NCBI RefSeq assembly: GCF_900103615.1
Contig: NZ_FNGW01000001.1
Location: 248,001 to 312,000 of the forward strand
DNA length: 64,000 nt
Reading direction: 5' to 3'
Source of the DNA: Romboutsia lituseburensis DSM 797
GTDB lineage: Bacteria > Bacillota > Clostridia > Peptostreptococcales > Peptostreptococcaceae
Shown: in pieces, positions 7,645 to 15,531 of the stretch
How the letters are laid out: each line of letters begins with the position of its first letter
Numbering within the stretch: the first letter of the stretch is position 1
The notes under the pieces: model-generated
What the model was told of the DNA's origin: nothing
Databases searched by the model: none
Seen by the model: only the letters and a program-made list of their open reading frames with translations
Position numbers and translations under genes: made by a program

Positions 7645-9351
7645 TTATACGCCATATATATCCGAAAATTCAATGTTACATTTTTCAATTTTACTACTTT
7701 CTGCTGATGAAGATATTGTACTTTGATATTCATTAACATCTATTTTTTTATTAGGAATATCAAACTTAAATTCTGTTCCTACTCCAACTTTACTTTCAAC
7801 ATTTATATTTCCATCATGCATTTCTACTAGTGATTTCACTAACGACAGACCTATTCCACTACCCTCACAAGGTCTAGCTAATATATGATTACCTTGAACA
7901 AACCTATTAAATATTATTGGTAACTTCTCTTCTACTATACCCTCTCCATTATCTTTAACGGATATGTTTATATTATGTTTATCTATATTAAGATTAACAT
8001 ATATATATCCACCTTGTTTTGTATATTTTATTGAGTTTGATAATAAGTTTAATAGTATTCTCTCTATCTTTTCTGGATCGCATGCCACTATGTACTCTTC
8101 ATAATTAGTATCAAATATTAAATTTATTCCATTACCTTCTATATACTGAGCAACGGATAGTGTTATATCTTCTACTACTTTTACAATATCGTGATTTGCG
8201 AGTTTAATCTCATAGTATCCATTATCTATTCTAGTCATATCTATTAAATTATTTACAAGTCTTAGTAATCTATATGAATTTTGTTTTATCAACTTAAGAT
8301 ACTTGTCTAAATCAAAATTGTTATTACAAACTATGTTATCATCAGAATAACTTTTTGTAATTAACTGCATCGTACCTAGAATTATATTTAAGGGTGTTTT
8401 AAATTCATGAGACATATTTGCAAAAAATTCATTTTTTATACTTTCTAAAGCAATAGCCTCTTCTAATTGCTTTCTTTTTTCTTGTTCTTCTACGTCTTTG
8501 GTTATATCTCTTATAGTAAATGCAAATGTTTCTCTTTCCTTTATTAGCTTAATTCTCCACCTAAAGCATTTATAAGTATTATTTTTACATCTTATCTTAT
8601 TTTCTATAGTTTTTACTTCTTCATCGGAGCTTATCAATATATTAATAAAATCATCTTTATCTTTTTCATGTACTAGATCTAATATATTAAAGTTTAATAG
8701 TTCCTTTTCGCTCCATCCTAAGCATTTACTCCATGCTTTAGTAGATGTTTTTATTTGACCGTTAATCGCCATGCTTCCTACTAAATCTACAGAAATGCCT
8801 AGTAATAGTTCAAAATCCTTCTTTATTAGCTTAGATTTATATATTTCGCCTAACATTACTTCTATATCTTTTTTTAAATCTTGCGCTTTTATAAGTTTAC
8901 TTACATCTTTACCCTCTTCTAAATTATCTAATAATTTATTTAATCTTTCTATACATTTAGCCGTCTTATCTATTTCTTTTTTTATACTTTTTTCTATTGT
9001 TGTATTCTCTACATTTTCATTAAAGTTTATAACCTTTACATTATCACTAAAAATTATTATCACGTCTTTGTCTAAAAAAGTATCCTCTACTATTTTACTT
9101 TCAAGCTCTATAGTTTTTTTTGATGTAATTAATCGTATGGCTAATTTTAATTTTTTAATTTTTTTGCTTTCTTCTATAATTTCGCTTATTATATTCTTTT
9201 CTTCTTTTCCATCTATAACTATTTTTATATCTAATATATCCTCACTATTAATTTCTAGCTTATTTAACAACTTTTCATTGCATAATACTGGATCTAATTG
9301 CTTATCTAAAATTATTACACAAGTATCTAAATTATCCAAAAACTGTTTCAT
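7645..9351 (-). CDS. PAS-domain sensor histidine kinase (orphan, apparently cytoplasmic)
   Basis: About 568 residues: a short N-terminal PAS-like segment (CVIILDKQLDPVLCNEKLL), a charged coiled-coil-like region, a second PAS domain (about 195-300, with KCLGWSEKEL), a HisKA dimerisation domain with phospho-acceptor His in FFANMSHEFKTPLN, and a HATPase domain with DNGEGI and GSGIGLSLVKS. No membrane segment is evident. No response regulator is adjacent. The kinase core closely resembles those of the kinases at 21432-24647 and 35706-37679. The C-terminus ends in NIEFSDIYGV, a tail echoed in the 35706 kinase. A longer frame starts at a GTG (9366), but a GGGGG box lies 8 nt before the ATG at 9351, so that start is used. 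Confidence 0.9.
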   Translation of the reverse strand: MKQFLDNLDTCVIILDKQLDPVLCNEKLLNKLEINSEDILDIKIVIDGKEEKNIISEIIEESKKIKKLKLAIRLITSKKTIELESKIVEDTFLDKDVIIIFSDNVKVINFNENVENTTIEKSIKKEIDKTAKCIERLNKLLDNLEEGKDVSKLIKAQDLKKDIEVMLGEIYKSKLIKKDFELLLGISVDLVGSMAINGQIKTSTKAWSKCLGWSEKELLNFNILDLVHEKDKDDFINILISSDEEVKTIENKIRCKNNTYKCFRWRIKLIKERETFAFTIRDITKDVEEQEKRKQLEEAIALESIKNEFFANMSHEFKTPLNIILGTMQLITKSYSDDNIVCNNNFDLDKYLKLIKQNSYRLLRLVNNLIDMTRIDNGYYEIKLANHDIVKVVEDITLSVAQYIEGNGINLIFDTNYEEYIVACDPEKIERILLNLLSNSIKYTKQGGYIYVNLNIDKHNINISVKDNGEGIVEEKLPIIFNRFVQGNHILARPCEGSGIGLSLVKSLVEMHDGNINVESKVGVGTEFKFDIPNKKIDVNEYQSTISSSAESSKIEKCNIEFSDIYGV

Positions 9352-9496
9352 TGATATAACCCCCACAAGACTTCATCTACAAGTATAATTCTACATTTTT
9401 AGATAATTTCCTTGTTAATTTATAAATTTGTAACTATTTCTATATTTCTTATACTTTTTATAAAGGTAAATTTAGTAAATACTATTTTAAATTAAC

Positions 9497-10096
9497 TTAT
9501 CTGATAAGTTTTATACAATAATAAATTATTATTATCGTGGTTATACTATTAGCTATTTTTATATTTAAATTAAATTTAATTAAATTTTCTGCTATCTTAG
9601 GTCCTATAATGTTCTTGAATACAAAAAATAATATTGCTGTAAATATTACTCCCATAGAAAATAATTGTAAATTTAAATAAGATTTTATTATTGGAAGTAT
9701 ATCTACAATTCCAATTAATATAAATAAATTAAATATAGATGATAATAAAGTTGTATATTCATCTTCTTTTAAGATATATTTTTCAAAAAAAGCTTTATCC
9801 TCAAATGAATATATTTCTTTAGGTATTTGATCTATTTTTAAAAATTCAAAATCATTTGTATATACTCCAACCTCAACTAAGTATATAGTTAAAATTTCAT
9901 ATCTATGTTCTAACTTTTCCTTGTAAACTTTTTTTATTTTAAAAATTTCTTTATCTAAGTTTTCAGCAATTTCTGTCTTTATTGTATTTATAATATCGCT
10001 ATTTTCTTTCACCTTAGTTTTTATATAAAAATTTCCATCATGTAATAGTATATTGTCCCATTGATTTTTTATAACAATTCCTATGTACTCATCCAT
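9497..10096 (-). CDS. Unknown membrane protein with soluble N-terminal domain
   Basis: I do not recognise this 199-residue protein. Residues 1-115 look soluble with alternating beta-strand and helix character (EYIGIVIKNQWDNILLHDGNFY, then YEILTIYLVEVG), faintly recalling a Nudix fold but without the Nudix box GX5EX7REUXEEXGU. Residues 118-199 hold about three transmembrane segments. A GAGGTGATT box directly before the ATG supports the start. It is flanked by the PAS kinase upstream on the left and by a terminator palindrome on the right, and is probably transcribed alone. Confidence 0.65.
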   Translation of the reverse strand: MDEYIGIVIKNQWDNILLHDGNFYIKTKVKENSDIINTIKTEIAENLDKEIFKIKKVYKEKLEHRYEILTIYLVEVGVYTNDFEFLKIDQIPKEIYSFEDKAFFEKYILKEDEYTTLLSSIFNLFILIGIVDILPIIKSYLNLQLFSMGVIFTAILFFVFKNIIGPKIAENLIKFNLNIKIANSITTIIIIYYCIKLIR

Positions 10097-10191
10097 AGAA
10101 TCACCTCATAATTTTTCAATGTAAAATTTCATGTAAATTATATCAGATTCGGCTTAAAAATTATGTTAAACTTTAGTTAAATATACAAATA

Positions 10192-10221
10192 AAAACTACA
10201 CTCTAATTAGAGTGTAGTTTT
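10192..10221. terminator. Perfect 15-bp palindromic terminator
   Basis: A perfect 30-base palindrome with 15-bp arms (starting AAAACTACACTCTAA) and no spare loop bases. It ends the minus-strand transcript of the two-component system and zinc-ribbon gene, 12 bp beyond the TAG at 10233. Confidence 0.8.
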
Positions 10222-10232
10222 ATAATATAGAT

Positions 10233-10394
10233 CTAATTTTCTTCTTTTTTTCTTTCTTCGAGTTCTTCTTTTGTAAGTTTTTTACTTCTAGAAATCAACA
10301 TTTTGCATTCCATGCAAAAATAACTTATAGAACCTCAGCTATTCATTTCTTCAAGTTTTGATTCACAATAAGGACAATAGTAGTCTTTGTTCAT
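10233..10394 (-). CDS. Candidate selenoprotein: YfgJ-like zinc ribbon with in-frame UGA
   Basis: A 54-codon frame reads MNKDYYCPYCESKLEEMNS, then UGA (10335-10337), then GSISYFCMECKMLISRSKKL and a Lys/Glu-rich tail ending at TAG 10233. AGGGGTG lies 6 nt before the ATG. The pattern CPxC...[C]GxxxYFCxxC..LIS matches the zinc-ribbon family of E. coli YfgJ (from memory CPDC...KACGAVDYFC...LISKK), where the UGA position is a Cys. Sequence similarity continues on both sides of the UGA. An 8-bp hairpin TTTTGCAT-GGA-ATGCAAAA starts 15 nt after the UGA, with its G-starting loop 23 nt downstream, fitting the bacterial SECIS pattern. UGA may therefore encode selenocysteine at residue 20. The alternative is a nonsense mutation (UGC/UGU to UGA). 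It follows the kinase gene by 63 nt with no terminator between, so it may be the third gene of that operon. Confidence 0.6.
10301..10319 (-). promoter_or_regulatory. bSECIS-like hairpin downstream of in-frame UGA
   Basis: On the minus strand TTTTGCAT pairs with ATGCAAAA around a GGA loop. The loop begins 23 nt after the UGA; published bSECIS models ask for about 16-37 nt and a G in the first loop positions. It lies entirely within the coding frame (Phe-Cys-Met-Glu-Cys-Lys). Confidence 0.5.
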
Positions 10395-10457
10395 AATGTC
10401 ACCCCTTTTTATGTTGTCGACTATATTATTTCATAAACATACATTTAATTCAATATA

Positions 10458-12656
10458 TTACTTAGCAAATTTTATTACTACTTTAAATAAATCACCATCA
10501 ATACTTAAATTAAATATTCCACCTTGTAATTCTACAAAACTCTTAGCTATAGCAAGACCTAGACCACTGCCTTCTGTATTTCTAGACTTGTCTCCTCTTA
10601 CAAACCTTTCTGCTAATTCATTTATATTAAATGTAATTTCATCTTTAGTCATATTCTTAAAGCTTATTTCTACATATTCTTCATTTTCTATTATATCTAT
10701 ATATACTCTAGATCCTTGCATAGCATACTTAGTTATATTTATTACAAGGTTTTCAAATACTCTAAACATCCTTTGACTATCTAATGAAAGTATTACTTTC
10801 CCATTAGGATAATTACTTCTAACCATAAGAGATGATTCTTTTATCTTATCATCTAATTCAAGTAATGTCTGCTTCATTAAAGATACTACATCTACATCTA
10901 TTTTATTTAGAGTTATATTGCCACTTGTAGCTTTGCTAACTTCAAATAAATCTTCTATCAATGCTTGTAATCTTTGAGATTTTTTTTCTAATGTATCTAA
11001 ATACAATTCTCTTTTTTCTTCACTTAAGTTTGTGTCTTTTAATAAGTCAACATAAGTAATTATTGAAGTTAAAGGAGTTTTTAAATCATGGCTTACATTT
11101 GATATAAGCTCAGTTTTCATTTTTTGGCTTTTAACTTCTTCATCTACTGCATTTTTAAATCCTTTTTGTATATTTGAAATTTCATCCTTTAATACATTAA
11201 ATGTTCCTAAATCTTCATTTGTGTCTATATCTAAATTTCCACAACTTATTTCACTTGTTAAATTTAATAATTTTAAATAATCTTGTCTCACCTTATTATG
11301 GTACTTTTTAACTAATACATATAATAAAAGTGTATATATTATTAATCCAAATATTCCAAAGAACCATGCACTACACATTATAGATAAAACCACAAAATTT
11401 ATTAATAGCAAAATTATAATTTTTTTATTATCCTCACTATTTAATTTTATATCACAGCACCATTTAATTAAGTTTTTAGTCTTATTTTTTAAGCATCTTA
11501 AAATTTTGTAAATTAAGCATGTTTCTCTTAAATAATTTCTTATTCCAATTTTAACTATGTGTTTAGTCGTAAGAATACCTATAAAGATTGCTGAAAAACA
11601 ACATATCCAGTACATCATATTTAATAAATATACTAATGTATTTTTTACAGTTTCATTTAATTGAATTCGATTAAAATCAATAAGTTGCTGCTTTATAGTT
11701 GGACTTATTATGATTTCACTGCTTCCATATATAAATGCAATTGCCATTAACACTATAAAGGCAACTATCTCAAAAGGTATTTTACTCAATTTATCAAATT
11801 TAAATATATTTTTTAATTCTTTATATGGAATTATTATAAACAGTAATACTATAAATAGCATAGCTATGTTTATATATAAGTATGAGGCCGATGTATAAGA
11901 ATAATTTTCTTGCCATGTTTTAAAATCATATATCTTATCTCCTGCAACTAATTTGTTTGGTACTGCATAAACAAATTTCATATTAGATATAGGCTTTATA
12001 GTAGCTCCATTTGATGCATAATTCATATCTAATACATTATCTCTTTGCAAAGATTCTAAATTATTTAATATAACTTCTTTATTTGCACCATGTATTTTCT
12101 CTACTTTAATATTAGCATTTTCATCATAATCTAATACTAAATAAAAACTATAATTATTATTTAAACTTAATATATCACTTTTACTTGCCTTTTCATCTAA
12201 TAATATATCTATATTCCCATTTGATTTTTTTTTAATTTCTTTACTTTCTTTATCAATAGCATAGTATTCTAAATTTTTAAATTCAGTATTGAGCTCTTTA
12301 TTCAAATCATATATTTTATTATCTAGCTCTTTTTTATAATTAGAATAATCATTTTGTGTATAGTAATCATCTTCGTGTTCTTGCTTGTATATTTCACTAT
12401 ATTCAGCCAAAATTTCTGATGGCTTTATTTGTTTTTCTTCACCATATTTTTTACACTGATAATATAAAGAGTAATTAGCTACATGAATTTCTTTTAAAAA
12501 TCTGTATCCTTCTTCAAATATATTATAACCAAATTTTTCGCTATCTTTTTCTATTTTAGGATAAACTAAGCACATTCCTATTGATGCTATTAATATTGAT
12601 ATTATTACTACCATATTTATTATAAATTTATTGTTTTTCAATTTTGTATCCAACAC
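10458..12656 (-). CDS. Membrane sensor histidine kinase of OmpR-type two-component system
   Basis: 732 residues: an N-terminal TM (about 10-32), a large extracytoplasmic region to about 265, then a cluster of roughly six TM segments (about 268-455), a linker, HisKA with SNVSHDLKTPLTSIITYVDLL, and a HATPase with GSGLGLAIAKSFVELQGG. The architecture and kinase core closely match the kinase at 50501-52627, so the two are paralogues. The GTG start lies inside the end of the response regulator gene (29-bp overlap), with AAGGTGG 6 nt upstream, so translation is probably coupled. The signal is unknown; multi-TM kinases of this kind often sense cell-envelope stress or peptides. Confidence 0.92.
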   Translation of the reverse strand: MLDTKLKNNKFIINMVVIISILIASIGMCLVYPKIEKDSEKFGYNIFEEGYRFLKEIHVANYSLYYQCKKYGEEKQIKPSEILAEYSEIYKQEHEDDYYTQNDYSNYKKELDNKIYDLNKELNTEFKNLEYYAIDKESKEIKKKSNGNIDILLDEKASKSDILSLNNNYSFYLVLDYDENANIKVEKIHGANKEVILNNLESLQRDNVLDMNYASNGATIKPISNMKFVYAVPNKLVAGDKIYDFKTWQENYSYTSASYLYINIAMLFIVLLFIIIPYKELKNIFKFDKLSKIPFEIVAFIVLMAIAFIYGSSEIIISPTIKQQLIDFNRIQLNETVKNTLVYLLNMMYWICCFSAIFIGILTTKHIVKIGIRNYLRETCLIYKILRCLKNKTKNLIKWCCDIKLNSEDNKKIIILLLINFVVLSIMCSAWFFGIFGLIIYTLLLYVLVKKYHNKVRQDYLKLLNLTSEISCGNLDIDTNEDLGTFNVLKDEISNIQKGFKNAVDEEVKSQKMKTELISNVSHDLKTPLTSIITYVDLLKDTNLSEEKRELYLDTLEKKSQRLQALIEDLFEVSKATSGNITLNKIDVDVVSLMKQTLLELDDKIKESSLMVRSNYPNGKVILSLDSQRMFRVFENLVINITKYAMQGSRVYIDIIENEEYVEISFKNMTKDEITFNINELAERFVRGDKSRNTEGSGLGLAIAKSFVELQGGIFNLSIDGDLFKVVIKFAK

Positions 12657-13332
12657 CCCACACCACCTTCAAATATTTAGGATCTTTTGGGTTCATTTCT
12701 ATTTTTTCTCTAATATTTCTTACATGAACCATAATTGTATCTGTATTAACTGCTCTTTCTTTCCAAACTTTTTCATATATTTCATCTGCTGAAAATACTC
12801 TACCTGGATTTTTCATAAGAAGTGTTAATATCTTAAATTCTATAGGAGTTGTTTTTATAAAATTACCATCTACATTTACTTCTTTTGTTGATGTATCTAG
12901 TTCTAGCCCTCCTATAGTAAATAAATTTTCATTTTTTATATCTTTTTGAACCATATTTAAAAATTTACTATATCTTCTTAACTGAGAATTTACTCTAGCT
13001 AGTAACTCTAATGGTTTAAATGGTTTTGTCACATAATCATCAGCACCAATATTTAAACCCGTTATTTTATCAATTTCTTCTGACTTTGCAGATAACATTA
13101 TTATAGGAAAATCATAATCTTCTCTTACTTTCATAGTAAATTCTATACCATCCATTTTAGGCATCATTATATCTACAATACCTAAGTGTATATTTTCTTT
13201 TTCTATAATTTCTAAGCCTTCAATTCCGTTATAGCCTATAAAAACATTGTATCCTTGGTTTACTAAATAAGCTTGTATAGCTAATGCTATATCTTTTTCA
13301 TCTTCTACTACTAAAATATTATAATTGTTCAT
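12628..13332 (-). CDS. OmpR/PhoB-family response regulator
   Basis: Receiver domain (NILVVEDEKDI; phospho-acceptor Asp in GIVDIMMPKMDG; Lys in YVTKPF) and C-terminal winged-helix DNA-binding domain (PIEFKILTLLMKNPGRVFS... VHVRNIREKIE...VWGVGYKIE). It is the partner of the overlapping kinase gene and is a close paralogue of the regulator at 59823-60524. A longer GTG start exists at 13344, but GGGG falls 7 nt before the ATG at 13332, making that the likely start. An 11-bp-period direct repeat at 13493-13514 is a candidate autoregulatory site. Confidence 0.93.
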   Translation of the reverse strand: MNNYNILVVEDEKDIALAIQAYLVNQGYNVFIGYNGIEGLEIIEKENIHLGIVDIMMPKMDGIEFTMKVREDYDFPIIMLSAKSEEIDKITGLNIGADDYVTKPFKPLELLARVNSQLRRYSKFLNMVQKDIKNENLFTIGGLELDTSTKEVNVDGNFIKTTPIEFKILTLLMKNPGRVFSADEIYEKVWKERAVNTDTIMVHVRNIREKIEMNPKDPKYLKVVWGVGYKIEKQ

Positions 13333-13492
13333 CTTATACCCCACTAAATTATATTTTTACATAATTATATAATATCATAGGTAACTTTTTATTTATCATC
13401 AATCTATACATTTAATTTTTCCTCCTTTACTATTGTTATTTCTTCTATAGTTAATATAATATATCTAAACTTTTAAGATTTTTGGTATATAA

Positions 13493-13514
13493 TTCTAAAG
13501 ATTTCCTAAAGAAA
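13493..13514 (-). promoter_or_regulatory. Direct repeats with 11-bp period, candidate response-regulator box
   Basis: TTCTAAAGATT and TCCTAAAGAAA stand head to tail with an 11-bp period, the spacing typical of tandem OmpR/PhoB-family monomers. They lie about 160 bp upstream of the response regulator start. A related pair (TTCTTACGA twice) lies at 60657-60678 before the paralogous system. Confidence 0.4.
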
Positions 13515-13601
13515 TTTAGTAAAAAATTTAAACTTAAATAAATAATATTTATAGATATAGGGAATTTTACAATTAGTAATTAAATTTATATAGGTGAAAA
13601 T

Positions 13602-14132
13602 ATGAATATAGAAAATAGTTATATAATTCCAATAAAAGTCGATTCCTATAAAGACCTTTTTTATGAGTTTGACTTTAGTTTAATTGAAAATAGAGATTTA
13701 AGAGATGATATAGATTCTTTTATATCCAATAAAGTTTTAGATTTAAAACAAAGTAAGAATACTAATGTCATTTTAGAAATCTATATTCCTTACAATTCAA
13801 AAAATGTTGAAGAAGAGATTTTAGCTATACAAGCTATTGAGAATTTTTATGATTCTAAATCTGACATGGATAAGTTTATTATAAATACAGGAAAAAAAAG
13901 ACTTCTTTATTATTTATTTTTATCAGCAATGTTTTTTATGGCTTGGTATTTTATACAAAATTTTTTAATTACTCTTGGAAGTAATCTTATAGCCTCAATA
14001 TTTGATACCTGTGCTACTGTGGTATTGTGGCAGGCTATAACATTAGTATTTATAGAAAGGAAAAATTATAATATAAAAAGAGATGTAAATAAGATCTTTT
14101 CAGATATGAAAATACAATTTAAATATATTTAA
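13602..14132 (+). CDS. Unknown protein with two C-terminal membrane segments
   Basis: Not recognised. 176 residues: a soluble, acidic N-terminal 105 residues with mixed alpha/beta character, then two adjacent hydrophobic segments (about 108-128 and 134-152) and a short basic tail. AGGTGA lies 6 nt upstream of the ATG. It is divergent from the two-component system, with a TATAAT-like element at 13488-13493 abutting the direct repeats there, so the response regulator could control it. A strong terminator follows. Confidence 0.7.
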   Translation: MNIENSYIIPIKVDSYKDLFYEFDFSLIENRDLRDDIDSFISNKVLDLKQSKNTNVILEIYIPYNSKNVEEEILAIQAIENFYDSKSDMDKFIINTGKKRLLYYLFLSAMFFMAWYFIQNFLITLGSNLIASIFDTCATVVLWQAITLVFIERKNYNIKRDVNKIFSDMKIQFKYI

Positions 14133-14145
14133 ATTATAATCAAAA

Positions 14146-14187
14146 AATCTATCTAGCTAATATATTTAACTTTTAGCTAGATAGATT
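14146..14187. terminator. Bidirectional terminator
   Basis: A perfect 15-bp stem (14146-14160 with 14173-14187; AATCTATCTAGCTAA) lies between the convergent unknown membrane protein and the S-component gene. Confidence 0.82.
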
Positions 14188-14191
14188 AATT

Positions 14192-14710
14192 TTAAGCTAA
14201 TACTTTTGAAATCTCCTTATTATTAGTAATAAATTTAACTAATATTGGTATAAATATTAATTGTATTAACATACCTGGTATTGCTTTAGCTAAAGTTCCA
14301 AACACAAACATCATAGGACTAACTTGTGGTGCTATAGTTATCGATACTATGTATGCACCTAATAATGCAAATAGTCTTCCACCTATCATTGCCCCTACTA
14401 ATGAAATATATATTTGATTTGTTTTTCTAAATAAAAATCCTGTTATTAACCCATATGCACAAAGTTCAAATGCCATTATTGGCATCACTGGAATTATTGG
14501 TGGCATCCCTGTCATAAATCCACTTAGTATTGGAGTTAAAATTCCTACAATAGCACCACAAATCGGTCCCAATAAAAATCCTGCTACTAGTACTGGTATG
14601 TGCATTGGTAAAAATATTGGTCCTGCTAAATTAACTGTATGAAATATCATTGGAAATATTATTCCAAATGCTATAAATAAACCTGATAAAACTATTTTTT
14701 TATTTCTCAT
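14192..14710 (-). CDS. ECF transporter substrate-binding (S) component, substrate unknown
   Basis: About 172 residues and six hydrophobic segments, with a Gly/Pro-rich core typical of energy-coupling-factor S proteins (LPMHIPVLVAGFLLGPICGA, GILTPILSGFMTGMPP, MAFELCAYGLITG). Such proteins bind a vitamin or cofactor precursor and share a common EcfA-A'-T module, not present here. No riboswitch that would identify the substrate was seen. It follows a methyltransferase gene by 7 nt and is surely co-transcribed. The frame opens with ATG at 14719, but the GGGGG box touches that codon; the third ATG (14710), 9 nt after the box, is the better start. Confidence 0.82.
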   Translation of the reverse strand: MRNKKIVLSGLFIAFGIIFPMIFHTVNLAGPIFLPMHIPVLVAGFLLGPICGAIVGILTPILSGFMTGMPPIIPVMPIMAFELCAYGLITGFLFRKTNQIYISLVGAMIGGRLFALLGAYIVSITIAPQVSPMMFVFGTLAKAIPGMLIQLIFIPILVKFITNNKEISKVLA

Positions 14711-14726
14711 AATCATCATCCCCCTA

Positions 14727-15317
14727 TTATTTTTTATTTACAACCAGATAATATATCTCGTCATCCTCATAAGCATCTAACACATTTAAATTAACTTGTT
14801 CAAATAAAGTTTTTTGATCTTTTATTGGTATAAGCCTATCTTCACTTACGCTTTTATCTTTTTCTTTATGCATATTATTTAAAAATTCTCTACTATTTGA
14901 ATGTGCTATTATAAGCTTTCCATCTTTATTTAAGTTATTTTCAACCAATATTTTAATAGTATTTGTTTTATTTTTTAGGTGAGGAAACATTGAATAAAGA
15001 ATTATCTTATCATATTTTTCTTCTAAACTAGAGTTTTCTATATCTAAAGCTTCAAATGATACATTTTTAGTATCTTTAAATTTTTGACTAGCTATATCTA
15101 GCATACCACTTGATATATCTACCCCTTTTATAATTCCTTTTGTGTTTAAATTTTTTAAAAATGGTATTAAGACACCAGTCCCAGTTCCAACATCTAGTAT
15201 ATTGTCATTATCTTTAATATCTACTTTAGATAAAAGAGTGTTAATTTTTTCTTCATTTACTTCTATAATGTTGTCCCATTCTTTGGCTATACTATCAAAA
15301 AAATCTCTTTGCTCCAT
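14727..15317 (-). CDS. Class I SAM-dependent methyltransferase
   Basis: 196 residues with a Methyltransf_11/25-like fold: motif I ILDVGTGTGVLIPFL (about 37-51), acidic motif II GVDISSGMLDIA, motif III VSFEALDIE and the following KIILYSMFPHL. The N-terminus (RDFFDSIAKEWD) is typical of small-molecule methyltransferases of the UbiE/BioC-like group. A GGGG box precedes the ATG. The pairing with an ECF S-component 7 nt downstream suggests that the imported compound, or a derivative, is methylated; this is inference only. Confidence 0.85.
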   Translation of the reverse strand: MEQRDFFDSIAKEWDNIIEVNEEKINTLLSKVDIKDNDNILDVGTGTGVLIPFLKNLNTKGIIKGVDISSGMLDIASQKFKDTKNVSFEALDIENSSLEEKYDKIILYSMFPHLKNKTNTIKILVENNLNKDGKLIIAHSNSREFLNNMHKEKDKSVSEDRLIPIKDQKTLFEQVNLNVLDAYEDDEIYYLVVNKK

Positions 15318-15349
15318 ACTATCCCCCTAAAAATATATTTTACATAAAA

Positions 15350-15400
15350 AAAGCCATAAAGATTATTACTCTTTTAAGAGTATCAAACCTTCATGGCTTT
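15350..15400 (-). terminator. Terminator hairpin between MCP and methyltransferase genes
   Basis: Outer arms (15350-15361 with 15389-15400, one mismatch) enclose an inner hairpin TACTCTT/AAGAGTA. On the minus strand the stem is followed by a seven-T run. It most likely ends the chemoreceptor transcript, but its place 33 bp before the methyltransferase start also allows a role as attenuator. Confidence 0.65.
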
Positions 15401-15531
15401 ATTACAATTTCATAGTATCATTATATATGATTCTTTTTCAATCTTTTTCGTTAGACATTTTCTCTCAATATTTTTATGTATTACATTTTTTTAAATATTA
15501 TTTACTATAATTTTATTAAATAATCTAATAT

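Noticed and set aside
8771-9388. Long plus-strand open frame opposite the PAS kinase
   Set aside because: It lies antisense to a well-supported kinase, is rich in Ser/Ile/Phe/Leu as expected from reverse-reading AT-rich coding sequence, and has no ribosome binding site. The same holds for 15798-16073, 16460-16807, 50033-50368 and 55206-55523.
9497-10096. Nudix hydrolase
   Set aside because: The first strands recall the fold, but the Nudix box GX5EX7REUXEEXGU is absent, so no enzymatic function is claimed.
15350-15400. Riboswitch upstream of the methyltransferase/S-component unit
   Set aside because: The structure is a nested hairpin with a T run and has no conserved aptamer core that I recognise (not cobalamin, TPP, FMN, preQ1, THF or ZTP). 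It is more simply the chemoreceptor terminator.
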